Assembly: GCA_937136415.1 (NCBI GenBank)
Contig: CAKZOK010000105.1
Coordinates: 1-64,000 of the forward strand
DNA length: 64,000 nucleotides
Source of the DNA: an uncultured Cytophagales bacterium
Lineage (GTDB): Bacteria; Bacteroidota; Bacteroidia; Cytophagales; Bernardetiaceae
Reading direction: 5' to 3'
The notes beneath the pieces are model-generated. The model searched no databases. It saw only the letters and a program-made list of their open reading frames with translations, and had not been told where the DNA came from. Made by a program: the position numbers and the translations under genes. Position 1 is the stretch's first letter, and each line of letters starts with the position of its first letter. Shown piece by piece: positions 25,091 through 33,605 of the stretch.

Positions 25091-27289
25091 ATGATTTCGC
25101 CAGAAAAAATAGAAGAAGTAATCGAACAAAGCCAGTATTTGAGTCGTGATTTGAGTTGGATACAATTTAATTATAGAGTTTTAGACCAAGTAACAGCAGA
25201 GCGTCGTACTATTTTGGAGAAGTTCAAATTTTTGGCAATTACAGCTTCTAACCTTGACGAATTTTTTATGATTCGGGTAGGTAGTTTGTATAATTATATG
25301 GATTATAACAAACAACGATTAGATTATTCGGGTTTGCGTGAACTTCCATTTCGTCAAAAATTATTACAAGAAAGTCATAATTTTGTTCGAAAGCAGTATC
25401 AATATTTACACGAATTGCTTCCTAATTGTGGTAAAAATAATTTCAGAATTATTGATGGAGAAGAGATTTTGAAAGAAGAAGAAGAACAGGTAGCTGATTA
25501 TTTTCAGCATACTATTTTTCCGATGCTTACGCCTATGGTTTATGATAATTATCATACTTTTCCAATCCTGATGAACAAATTATTGGTCTTTGGTGTCGTT
25601 ACCAATATCACAGGAGCGAGCAAAGCAAGCAGAAAAGTTTCATTTATTCAGATTCCTCAAAATCTACCTCGTTTTTTCGAAATGCACCGAGGCGAAACAG
25701 TTATCTTTTTGCCCATCGAAGAAATTATTAGAAAATATATCTATAAATTTTTTAGAAATGTAGATATTTTGGGAGTAAGTTTGCTTCGTATTACCAGAAA
25801 TGGAGATTTTACGCTTGATGAAAGTGATGATATGGAAATTGATTTTGTACAAGAGGTAAAACAAAAACTCAAAACAAGAAAAACAGGCAGAGTAGTGCGT
25901 CTTGAAATCGAATCAAATTATTCCACGTGGATGCTTAGTCTTTTAAAATCTCGTTGGGATATTGAAGATGATAATGTTTTTGAAGTCAAAAAACTCATTG
26001 ACCTAACCAGCCTTTGGCAAATTGTGGGGCATAAAAATTTGTCTGAATTTTTACCTCTTCCTAACGAACCTGTCAAGCCATTGGCATTCTTACGTCAGGA
26101 ATCAACAACACAGAAAAAACGAAACAATGATAGTATTTTTGATAAAATAAAGAAAGAAGACTTTGTGTTGCATCACCCTTACAATAGCATGGAGCCTGTT
26201 TTGGAAATGATAGAAGAGGCTGCTGAAGACCCACAAGTATTAGCTATCAAAACAACAATTTATAGGCTCGCAAAAGATTCAAGAATTACGTCTGCCCTCT
26301 TACGAGCTGCCGAAAATGGAAAGCATGTATCGGTGCTTTTTGAGGTTACGGCTCGCTTTGATGAAGAAAACAATATTAGAGAAGCCAAAAAATTACAACA
26401 GGCTGGTTGTTTTGTGATTTATGGAGTTACACAGCTCAAAACACACACTAAAATTATGTTAGTGGTAAGGAAAGAAAACCAAAATATTGTGCGTTATGTA
26501 CACATGTCTAGTGGAAACTATAATGAATCAACTGCCAAACTTTATACAGATATTGGGCTTCTTACCACCAATGAAATATATGCAAGAGATGTTTCAGAGT
26601 TTTTTAATGCTATCACAGGGCATTCTGACCCAGACCGTTACGAACAGCTTCTGACTGCACCTAATTTTATGCGTCAGCAGCTCATTGCACTTATTCAAAA
26701 CGAAACTAGAAATGCTTTAGACGGATTGCCAGCAGGTATTTGTGTAAAAGTAAATTCATTGCAAGACCGAACATTTATAGATGCACTTTATGAAGCCTCA
26801 CAAGCTGGTGTACCAATAGAATTAATTGTAAGAGGAATTTGTTGTATTCGTCCAAAAAGAGCAGGATTAAGCGAAAATATCAATGTACGTTCGATTGTAG
26901 GCGATTTTTTGGAGCATTCAAGAATTTTTTATTTTCATAATAACGGCGACCCAAAAATTTATAGTGGAAGCGCAGACGCTATGGTGCGTAGTTTTGATAG
27001 AAGAATCGAATCTTTGTTTTTATTAATCAATGAAAATGCAAAGCAGCAAATCATTAATTTATTGTCCTATAATCTAAAAGACACTATGAATAGTTATGTT
27101 TTGCAAGAGGATAGTAATTATTACAAATACCAACGAGAAGAAAATGAAACTGCTTTTAATCAACACAAAGAATTTTTTGCCATTACTCCTCAATCTGTTG
27201 ATAAGGCAAATCTTTATGAAGAGTTTTTGAAGCCAAATCAAAAAATGATTACGCCTCTTACACAAAGCCAGAAACAAGAAACAGAATAA
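25091..27289 (+). CDS. ppk1: Polyphosphate kinase 1
   Basis: This 732-aa protein is of typical PPK1 length. The N domain has SRDLSWIQFNYRVLDQ and ASNLDEFFMIRVG. The C domains have HHPYNSMEPVLEMIEEAA, VLFEVTARFDEENNI, the phosphorylated-His motif in THTKIMLVVR, YVHMSSGNYNE and IYSGSADAMVRSFDRRIE. It polymerises the gamma-phosphate of ATP into inorganic polyphosphate, reversibly, at the membrane periphery. It supports stress survival and phosphate storage. It stands alone with no ppx or pho gene next to it. Confidence 0.96.
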   Translation: MISPEKIEEVIEQSQYLSRDLSWIQFNYRVLDQVTAERRTILEKFKFLAITASNLDEFFMIRVGSLYNYMDYNKQRLDYSGLRELPFRQKLLQESHNFVRKQYQYLHELLPNCGKNNFRIIDGEEILKEEEEQVADYFQHTIFPMLTPMVYDNYHTFPILMNKLLVFGVVTNITGASKASRKVSFIQIPQNLPRFFEMHRGETVIFLPIEEIIRKYIYKFFRNVDILGVSLLRITRNGDFTLDESDDMEIDFVQEVKQKLKTRKTGRVVRLEIESNYSTWMLSLLKSRWDIEDDNVFEVKKLIDLTSLWQIVGHKNLSEFLPLPNEPVKPLAFLRQESTTQKKRNNDSIFDKIKKEDFVLHHPYNSMEPVLEMIEEAAEDPQVLAIKTTIYRLAKDSRITSALLRAAENGKHVSVLFEVTARFDEENNIREAKKLQQAGCFVIYGVTQLKTHTKIMLVVRKENQNIVRYVHMSSGNYNESTAKLYTDIGLLTTNEIYARDVSEFFNAITGHSDPDRYEQLLTAPNFMRQQLIALIQNETRNALDGLPAGICVKVNSLQDRTFIDALYEASQAGVPIELIVRGICCIRPKRAGLSENINVRSIVGDFLEHSRIFYFHNNGDPKIYSGSADAMVRSFDRRIESLFLLINENAKQQIINLLSYNLKDTMNSYVLQEDSNYYKYQREENETAFNQHKEFFAITPQSVDKANLYEEFLKPNQKMITPLTQSQKQETE

Positions 27290-27400
27290 AAATAGTACTG
27301 ATAATCTTATGAAACTCTATATGTTAAAAAACTATTGTTGTGTGCATTCGTTGTAGTAAAGTCGAAACTAAATTATTATTTTAGTTTGGCTTTTAATTAA

Positions 27401-27493
27401 CTGGAGTTATGTAGAATTTTGTACTACTATATTGTAAGACAAATTTGCAAACCGTGTTCTGTGGCACACAGAACAATAAGTGCGTAACTCCAG
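27401..27493 (+). mobile_element. 93-bp MITE, copy C
   Basis: It has the same orientation as copy A with two base differences (one in the left end, CTGGAGTTATG). It is flanked by TTAATTAA on both sides (27393-27400 and 27494-27501), an 8-bp target duplication. It lies in the 347-bp gap between ppk1 and the ABC exporter, where nothing else is seen. Confidence 0.86.
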
Positions 27494-27636
27494 TTAATTA
27501 ACTTGCATCGTATTTATAAGTTGTTCCTACTTTCCTACAAAATTAAAAATTTATTAAAGTAAATATCTATGTCTTGATGACAATAATATATTACAATTCT
27601 AATTTTTAATCTCTAATTCGTAATTGTAATTATTAA

Positions 27637-29478
27637 ATGGCAAATTTAGAAAAATCAACTCCTAAAGGAGAAATATTTGACTGGAAAATACTCAAACGTG
27701 TTTTCAAATTTGTAAAACCTTATCAAGGGTATTTTTATTTTATTATTTTTCTGACAGTTCTTTTGGGTGTTATTGCTCCTATTCGTCCGTATTTAATAAA
27801 ACTTACAGTTGATGATTATATCCTTCAAAATGATTGGAAAGGCTTAAATTTAATGCTGATTTTGTTGATTTGTTCAGCCATTTTGCAAGTCGGTATTGAG
27901 TTTGTTCATAGTTATTTATCAGGGTGGTTGGGGCAAAATGTAGTACGTGATATTCGAATGCAAGTCTATAATCATTTGATGGGAATGAAATTATCTTTTT
28001 ACGACAAAACTCCTATTGGAAGGCTCGTAACTCGCAATATTTCGGATATCGAAACTCTCTCAAATATTTTTACACAAGGAATAGCCAATATTTTGGGTGA
28101 TATTTTACAACTTACCTTTATATTGATTGCGATGCTGTATTTGGATTGGAAACTTACCTTGATTACACTTCTTGTATTACCGTTTTTGTTGGTCGGAACT
28201 TATATTTTTAAAGAAAAAGTAAAAAATTCATTTAATGATGTGCGTACTGCTGTTTCAAATCTCAATTCATTTGTTCAAGAACATGTAACAGGAATGGCGA
28301 TTGTTCAGATTTTTAATAGTGAAAAAAGAGAATACAAAAAATTTGAAGCCATAAATAAAGAACATAGAAAAGCAAATGTAAAAACAGTTTTGTACTATTC
28401 ACTTTATTTTCCTCTTGCCGAAATTGTGGGTGCAGCAGGAACAGGCTTAGTGGTTTGGTATGGTGCGTCTAGTGTTTTGGCAGAGCGCATCGAACTGGGT
28501 ACGCTGATTGCTTTTATTTTGTTTTTGTCTATGTTTTTTCGTCCTATTCGTATGATTGCAGACCGTTTTAATACACTTCAATTAGGAATTGTGAGTTCGG
28601 ACAGAATCTTAAAACTCTTAGATGATGAGAGTACCATTCAACACAACGGAACTTATTTTGCCAAAAATTTAAGAGGAAATATTCGTTTCGAACAAGTTTG
28701 GTTTGCCTATAATATGGATTCTGCAAAAGGAAAATATGATGAAAATGGGCAAATAAATCAAGAGGATAAAACAGAAACAAAACCAGAATGGGTTTTAAAA
28801 AATATTTCTTTTGATGTAAAACAAGGGCAAACTATCGCTATGGTAGGAGCAACAGGTGCAGGAAAATCATCTATTATTAATCTTTTGAACAAATTCTATG
28901 AAATTCAGAAGGGAGAGATTTTTATTGATGATAGAAATTTGGAAAACTACAATTTGGCTTCTTTGCGCCAACATATTGGTGTAGTTTTGCAAGATGTATT
29001 TTTATTTTCAGGAACAATTATAGATAATATTACATTACGAAATCCTGATATTTCATTAGAAAAAGTAAAAAAAGCAGCCGAGTTGGTAGGAGCAAAAGAA
29101 TTTATCGAAAAACTTCCTGAGGGATTTTATTATAATGTTCAGGAAAGAGGTGCAACCCTGTCGGTAGGGCAAAGACAACTTATTTCTTTTGTTCGGGCAA
29201 TGGTCTATAATCCTCAAATTTTGATTCTTGATGAAGCAACCTCTTCAGTAGATTCCGAAACAGAGGAAATGATTCAAAATGCCATTGATAAGATGATGGA
29301 AGGAAGAACAGCCATTGTTATTGCTCACAGATTGGCTACCATTCAACAAGCTGACAAAATTATAGTATTAGACAAAGGCGAAATAAAAGAAAGTGGCTCG
29401 CACGAAGAACTCTTAAAACTAGGTGGTTATTATAATACACTCTACGAAATGCAGTTTTTGCAAGCAGAAAAAAAATAA
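27637..29478 (+). CDS. ABC exporter, fused permease and ATPase (MsbA/MdlB-like)
   Basis: The 613-aa half-transporter has six membrane helices (about residues 20-320) and a C-terminal ATPase. The nucleotide-binding domain has Walker A GATGAGKSS, Q-loop VVLQDVFLFSGT, signature LSVGQRQ (the usual Gly is Val), Walker B ILILDEATSSVD and H-loop IAHRLAT. About 20 extra residues sit between the first two strands of the ATPase domain (YNMDSAKGKYDENG...). It should work as a homodimer exporting lipid or drug-like substrates, or with an unlinked partner. The substrate cannot be told. Confidence 0.9.
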   Translation: MANLEKSTPKGEIFDWKILKRVFKFVKPYQGYFYFIIFLTVLLGVIAPIRPYLIKLTVDDYILQNDWKGLNLMLILLICSAILQVGIEFVHSYLSGWLGQNVVRDIRMQVYNHLMGMKLSFYDKTPIGRLVTRNISDIETLSNIFTQGIANILGDILQLTFILIAMLYLDWKLTLITLLVLPFLLVGTYIFKEKVKNSFNDVRTAVSNLNSFVQEHVTGMAIVQIFNSEKREYKKFEAINKEHRKANVKTVLYYSLYFPLAEIVGAAGTGLVVWYGASSVLAERIELGTLIAFILFLSMFFRPIRMIADRFNTLQLGIVSSDRILKLLDDESTIQHNGTYFAKNLRGNIRFEQVWFAYNMDSAKGKYDENGQINQEDKTETKPEWVLKNISFDVKQGQTIAMVGATGAGKSSIINLLNKFYEIQKGEIFIDDRNLENYNLASLRQHIGVVLQDVFLFSGTIIDNITLRNPDISLEKVKKAAELVGAKEFIEKLPEGFYYNVQERGATLSVGQRQLISFVRAMVYNPQILILDEATSSVDSETEEMIQNAIDKMMEGRTAIVIAHRLATIQQADKIIVLDKGEIKESGSHEELLKLGGYYNTLYEMQFLQAEKK

Positions 29479-29573
29479 TTTCTTGATTGAAAGGATTATT
29501 TGATAAAAATAACTATCATCTTTTTATAGAAATAAAAAACTCAATCAATAAGTAACATAACTTCTCCAAACTT

Positions 29574-30269
29574 ATGAAATCATTTACTTTATCAATTTTA
29601 TTTTTATGTATTTTATCAATTTCTTTTGCTCAAAAATACGACTATGATATTAATGGAAATAATTTTGCTGGTACGCTCCTTAAAAGTCAAAACAATAATA
29701 TAAAAATTATAGTAGAGGATAAGGTGCAATATGTTTTTGAAAAAAATATTTCGAACAGGAACAGAAAAGTCTATTTCCAAAATACTCAACTAGACACCAA
29801 TTATATATACCATAAAGTAGGAGAAGAAAATATAGAATATATTCTTAATCTATACCAAATTTGTGCGCCTTGTTTTGCAGAATGGAACAATTTTGAACTC
29901 AAATATAGCACCTACCCTCTCGCTACAAGTGAGAAAGATAAAAAACGGATAATCAAAAAAAATCCGATAGCTGCCAAAAAAATGATGTTTGAATATCTAA
30001 AGGCATTTGATATTTTTGAAGGTGAATATTTAAAAGTAGCTCTAAAAAAAGACTACAAAAATGGAACAGCAGCAATGTTTAAAAAAAAGAAAATATATCA
30101 AAATATTACCAAAAAAACATATATTTATGATATTGTTCGGAATTATAACATCAATATTAATGACTTGAGAAGGTGGAATAATTTAGCCCCCTATCTTTAT
30201 TATATAGAAAATATGACATTGATTGTTGGAGAAACAGAGTATAAATATGCTTGTCCTTGTTTTGATTAA
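29574..30269 (+). CDS. Secreted protein with degenerate C-terminal LysM-like domain
   Basis: This 231-aa protein has a signal peptide ending in SISFAQ. The middle part includes QICAPCFAEWNNFELKY, with a CxxC-like pair. The C-terminus (about residues 180-223) looks like LysM: YIYDIVRNYNININDLRRWNN, then MTLIVGE. LysM binds peptidoglycan glycan chains, so a periplasmic cell-wall role is possible. No catalytic domain is recognised. It is followed after 55 bp by the DUF6913-like gene on the same strand. Confidence 0.65.
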   Translation: MKSFTLSILFLCILSISFAQKYDYDINGNNFAGTLLKSQNNNIKIIVEDKVQYVFEKNISNRNRKVYFQNTQLDTNYIYHKVGEENIEYILNLYQICAPCFAEWNNFELKYSTYPLATSEKDKKRIIKKNPIAAKKMMFEYLKAFDIFEGEYLKVALKKDYKNGTAAMFKKKKIYQNITKKTYIYDIVRNYNININDLRRWNNLAPYLYYIENMTLIVGETEYKYACPCFD

Positions 30270-30324
30270 AAATAGAATTTGATTAAAAAAATAATTTTAT
30301 ACGTTATATCGGCGTTATAGGAGA

Positions 30325-30867
30325 ATGAATCATTTACTTTATCCTATCAAAAATTATTTGGTAAGTCGTAAGAACAGAAGCATTCGTCCTTCAACTTCCA
30401 AACATTCTACATTGCCTTACAAAGAAGCCAAACATTTTGGTATTTTGTTACTCATTGAAAATGCAAAAGATGCAGAACAAATTACGCCTATCATCAAAAA
30501 ACTTCAAAAGGACAATAAAAAAGTAGAGGTTATGTTGTTCCAAACTAAAAAAACAAATGAAAATTTAGTAGTTCCTTATCACTTTTTTTTAGTTCACCCA
30601 GAACAAATGGATTGGAGTGGAAATATGGAAGTAGTAGCCGTTCAAAAATTTATTTCTACTGACTTTGATTATCTTTTTTGTGTTAGTAATCAGCATGTAG
30701 CTCTTTTTGAAAGAATCCTTTTACTTAGCCAAGCCAAATGTAGAGTTGGGGCGCATATTGTCGGAAAAGAGTTTTTGTATGAATGGATGATTTTTAGAGA
30801 AGAAAAAAATACATTGGCTAGTCTTGCCAAAAATATGTTTAGTTCTGTTAGTACTATTCAAGGTTAA
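30325..30867 (+). CDS. DUF6913-like Bacteroidota protein
   Basis: The 180-aa cytoplasmic protein has no signal or membrane segment. Its core is alpha/beta-like: FGILLLIENAKDAEQITPIIKKL, VEVMLFQTKK, FDYLFCVSNQHVALFERILL, then AKCRVGAHI. This matches my recollection of the DUF6913 family, restricted to Bacteroidota and of unknown function. It ends at a bidirectional terminator. Confidence 0.65.
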   Translation: MNHLLYPIKNYLVSRKNRSIRPSTSKHSTLPYKEAKHFGILLLIENAKDAEQITPIIKKLQKDNKKVEVMLFQTKKTNENLVVPYHFFLVHPEQMDWSGNMEVVAVQKFISTDFDYLFCVSNQHVALFERILLLSQAKCRVGAHIVGKEFLYEWMIFREEKNTLASLAKNMFSSVSTIQG

Positions 30868-30870
30868 AAT

Positions 30871-30910
30871 AAAAAACCGAAATGATATATCTTTATCATT
30901 TCGGTTTTTT
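30871..30910. terminator. Bidirectional terminator
   Basis: AAAAAACCGAAATGAT pairs with ATCATTTCGGTTTTTT between two convergent genes. A and T tracts on both flanks suit termination in both directions. Confidence 0.9.
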
Positions 30911-30935
30911 ATTTCATTCGTACAAAAAAAGTATT

Positions 30936-31508
30936 TTATTTTGTTGCTGCATATTCTAATAAATCTTCATTTGTTGGAGAAATAGTAGAAAATTTAAAAC
31001 CTTCATACAATGCAAACCCATAAAAAAGTAAATCTATTGGCCCCATATTGGCTATAAATTGGTCTATTACTGCTCCTACTTCTACAAGACCAAAGATTTC
31101 GAAATATCCTACATTAAATGCTTGTGCTGTAAGTCCATAAACAGCCAAAAAATTACCTAATACACAACCCAAAAGAGCAAAAACAGCTCCCACAATTCCG
31201 AAAGGAATATCGACACCCTTTCCTAAAAAACGTACTGCAAAACCAACCAAAATACCAACACCAATAGCCATAAAACCAATCTGCCAGCCTGTCGAAACAG
31301 TAACAACAGTCCATAAAATAGCTCCGACAAAAGAGGCAGCCAAACCACCAACAATAGCCATTCCTATATTTTGGTTTTTACGAAGATGCTCCATATATTC
31401 TTCTTGAATATTTGTATCAACAAAAGCACCTTCCGTAGTTTGTCCTGTTGCAGTTGTATCCTTTTGAAAATTTTGAGTAGATTCTTCTTTATTAAATTCT
31501 TTTTCCAT
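30936..31508 (-). CDS. Hypothetical membrane protein with four helices
   Basis: The 190-aa protein has an acidic, Thr/Gln-rich N-terminal tail (residues 1-45). About four hydrophobic segments follow: GMAIVGGLAASFVGAILW, IGFMAIGVGILVGFAVRF, IPFGIVGAVFALLGCVLG and a C-terminal amphipathic part ending YEGFKFSTIS. Gly-rich helices recall small Bacteroidota membrane proteins of unknown function. It has no enzymatic motif. It lies upstream of nothing co-directional within 100 bp and ends at the shared terminator. Confidence 0.65.
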   Translation of the reverse strand: MEKEFNKEESTQNFQKDTTATGQTTEGAFVDTNIQEEYMEHLRKNQNIGMAIVGGLAASFVGAILWTVVTVSTGWQIGFMAIGVGILVGFAVRFLGKGVDIPFGIVGAVFALLGCVLGNFLAVYGLTAQAFNVGYFEIFGLVEVGAVIDQFIANMGPIDLLFYGFALYEGFKFSTISPTNEDLLEYAATK

Positions 31509-31627
31509 TTTTTTAGTTGTTTTAAAAGTATAAAATAATTAATTGACTAATATTAAATGCAATTAACAAAAAAAAAGTTCGAATATTTCTATCCAAACTT
31601 TACTTTTACAAAAAAATCTATCTTGTT

Positions 31628-32314
31628 TTATAATAAATTCAATTTTTTCATAAAACGATTTTTGTAAGATGCACCAATCGGAATTGTTTTGGTAGGCATC
31701 ACTACACTAGTATCTTCAATGCTTGTTATTTTGGTAAAATTGACAATATAAGAACGATGAACTCGTATAAAATCAGATTCAGGCAATTTTTTTTCCAACC
31801 CTTTCATTGTCGAATGAATAATATATTTTCTTTTATCTGTATTAATAATCACATAATCCGACAAAGCCTCAATAAAAAAAACATCACTCAAACGCAGACG
31901 CACAATTTTGTTATCAGCTTTTATAAATACCTCATCTTGATTTTCGACTGTTACATTTGAGGCCTTTAGGTTGGCTTCTGCTTTTCCAACTGCCTTCAAA
32001 AAACGAGGGTAATTGACTGGTTTGACCAAATAATCTGTCACATTATGCTCAAAGGCTTCCACAGCATAACTTGCACGAGAGGTAACCAAAATAATTTGAG
32101 GCATATCGTCAAGTGTTTTCATGAGGTCAAGTCCTGTCATTTCGGGCATTTCCACATCTAAAAAAACAATATCCACTTCTTTTGTCTTGATGATAGTAAA
32201 AGCATCGGCAGCATTATCTGTTTCTTCAAGAATAGTCAAACCATCTGTTTTATTAACAAAATGCTTGATTACGTTGCGAGAAAATTCATCATCATCTACA
32301 ATTAAACAATTCAT
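31628..32314 (-). CDS. LytTR-family two-component response regulator
   Basis: The 228-aa protein has an N-terminal receiver domain: acidic pair in LIVDDDEFSRN, phosphoacceptor Asp in VDIVFLDVEMPEMTG, Thr/Ser in ILVTSRA and Lys in DYLVKPV. A linker and a C-terminal LytTR DNA-binding domain follow (VFFIEALSDYVIINT, MKGLEKKLPESDFIRVHRSYIVN). It binds DNA as a dimer after phosphorylation. The usual LytS/AlgZ-like sensor kinase is not in the neighbourhood, so it is an orphan here. Confidence 0.93.
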   Translation of the reverse strand: MNCLIVDDDEFSRNVIKHFVNKTDGLTILEETDNAADAFTIIKTKEVDIVFLDVEMPEMTGLDLMKTLDDMPQIILVTSRASYAVEAFEHNVTDYLVKPVNYPRFLKAVGKAEANLKASNVTVENQDEVFIKADNKIVRLRLSDVFFIEALSDYVIINTDKRKYIIHSTMKGLEKKLPESDFIRVHRSYIVNFTKITSIEDTSVVMPTKTIPIGASYKNRFMKKLNLL

Positions 32315-32639
32315 ATATATAGGGTCTTGGAGATTATACTTAGGAATGATTAGGAATTAAAGATTAGTAATCACAAAATTAACACATTGAATATCAATGA
32401 TTTATTATTTCAAAATGAATATCTTATTTAATTTCTATTCCTTAGATTAGGAGTAAGTTTATTTTTTTATAAATTTATTAGGAACAATTATGAGCGCAAA
32501 ATACTGATTGTCAGCCGAATTAAAAATAGCAATTTATTTAAAATCTTTTTCTTATTGAACAAACTTATAGGTTTTCTTTTTCTTTGACAAGAGTTTCACA
32601 AACGGAAAGTTAAGCAAAATCACAATCAATTCGTAATTT
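32315..32639. other. Intergenic region between ribE and the LytTR gene
   Basis: AT-rich DNA with no gene, no clear promoter match and no repeat that I can support. Confidence 0.4.
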
Positions 32640-33272
32640 TTATTTTTTAATTGATTGAAAATGTTTTTCAAAGAGCAGTTTCATATACTTTCCAACAATA
32701 TCAAATTCAAGATTAATAATATCACCTACTTTTAAAGCATGAAAATTGGTATGTTGGTAGGTGTAAGGAATAATAGCAACACTAAAACTAGCTTTTTTGA
32801 TTTCGTTATTTTTTTGCGAGCCACCTTCCGAATCCACGACCGTCAAACTAACACCATTTGTGCAAATAGAACCTTTCTGAACCGTAAAATTTCCTTTATC
32901 TTCATATTCAAAATAAAAACGCCAGCTTCCATTTTCATCAATTATTTTGGTACAGATGGCTGTTTGGTCGACGTGTCCTTGCACAATGTGTCCATCAAAA
33001 CGACCATTTGCAGGCATGCAGCGTTCCAAATTTAGCTTTGCACCTTCTGCCCAGTTGTATAGGTCTGTTTTTTGAAGTGTTTCTTCAATGGCTGTTACAA
33101 AATGTCTATTTTTTTCTACTTTTGTTACTGTCAAACAAACGCCATTATGTGCAACACTTTGGTCAATTTTGAGTTCATTCGAAATATCTGATTCTATTTC
33201 AAATATTTTGTTTGTTCCTTCTTTTTTTATAGAAATAAGTGTTCCAATTTTTTCGATAATTCCTGTAAACAT
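32640..33272 (-). CDS. ribE: Riboflavin synthase, alpha subunit
   Basis: The 210-aa protein starts MFTGIIEKIGTLISI and carries two lumazine-binding repeats: about 1-97, with HNGVCLTVTKVE and ERCMPANGRFDGHIVQGHVD, and 98-200, with CTNGVSLTVVDSEG and FHALKVGDIINLEFDIVGKY. It dismutates two 6,7-dimethyl-8-ribityllumazine molecules to riboflavin, as a homotrimer in the cytoplasm. No other rib gene is adjacent and no FMN riboswitch was recognised upstream. Confidence 0.95.
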   Translation of the reverse strand: MFTGIIEKIGTLISIKKEGTNKIFEIESDISNELKIDQSVAHNGVCLTVTKVEKNRHFVTAIEETLQKTDLYNWAEGAKLNLERCMPANGRFDGHIVQGHVDQTAICTKIIDENGSWRFYFEYEDKGNFTVQKGSICTNGVSLTVVDSEGGSQKNNEIKKASFSVAIIPYTYQHTNFHALKVGDIINLEFDIVGKYMKLLFEKHFQSIKK

Positions 33273-33605
33273 ACTATTTTTTGCCTTTATTGATGTTTGA
33301 GTATAGTAAGAAAAATCATTTTTGTATCATTTTCTTATTTAATATTTTAGTGTACTCAATTAAAACTAATTTTTATAAAACTATTTTCGAAATTTGATTG
33401 CATAGGAATATAAAAAACCAAATAGAACTTATCTTAATCAAATTCGTTTAGATTTAATTAGAACAATACTGTTTGATTTATTGATTTTTCAATAATTTTG
33501 TTTTTCTAAAAAAAATCTATTTTAAAATAAATAAAATAATTTCAAAATTAAATTAATTGATTTAAAAAAACTATCTTTATAAATTCATTATTCTATCCTA
33601 CTAAT
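33273..33605. other. AT-rich divergent intergenic region
   Basis: This region separates ribE and the MORN gene. It is very AT-rich, with no gene or repeat recognised. Confidence 0.4.

Noticed and set aside
27637-29478. LSVGQRQ signature as evidence of a dead ATPase
   Set aside because: Walker A, Walker B and H-loop are intact, and Val at this place is tolerated in exporters; no reason to call it inactive.
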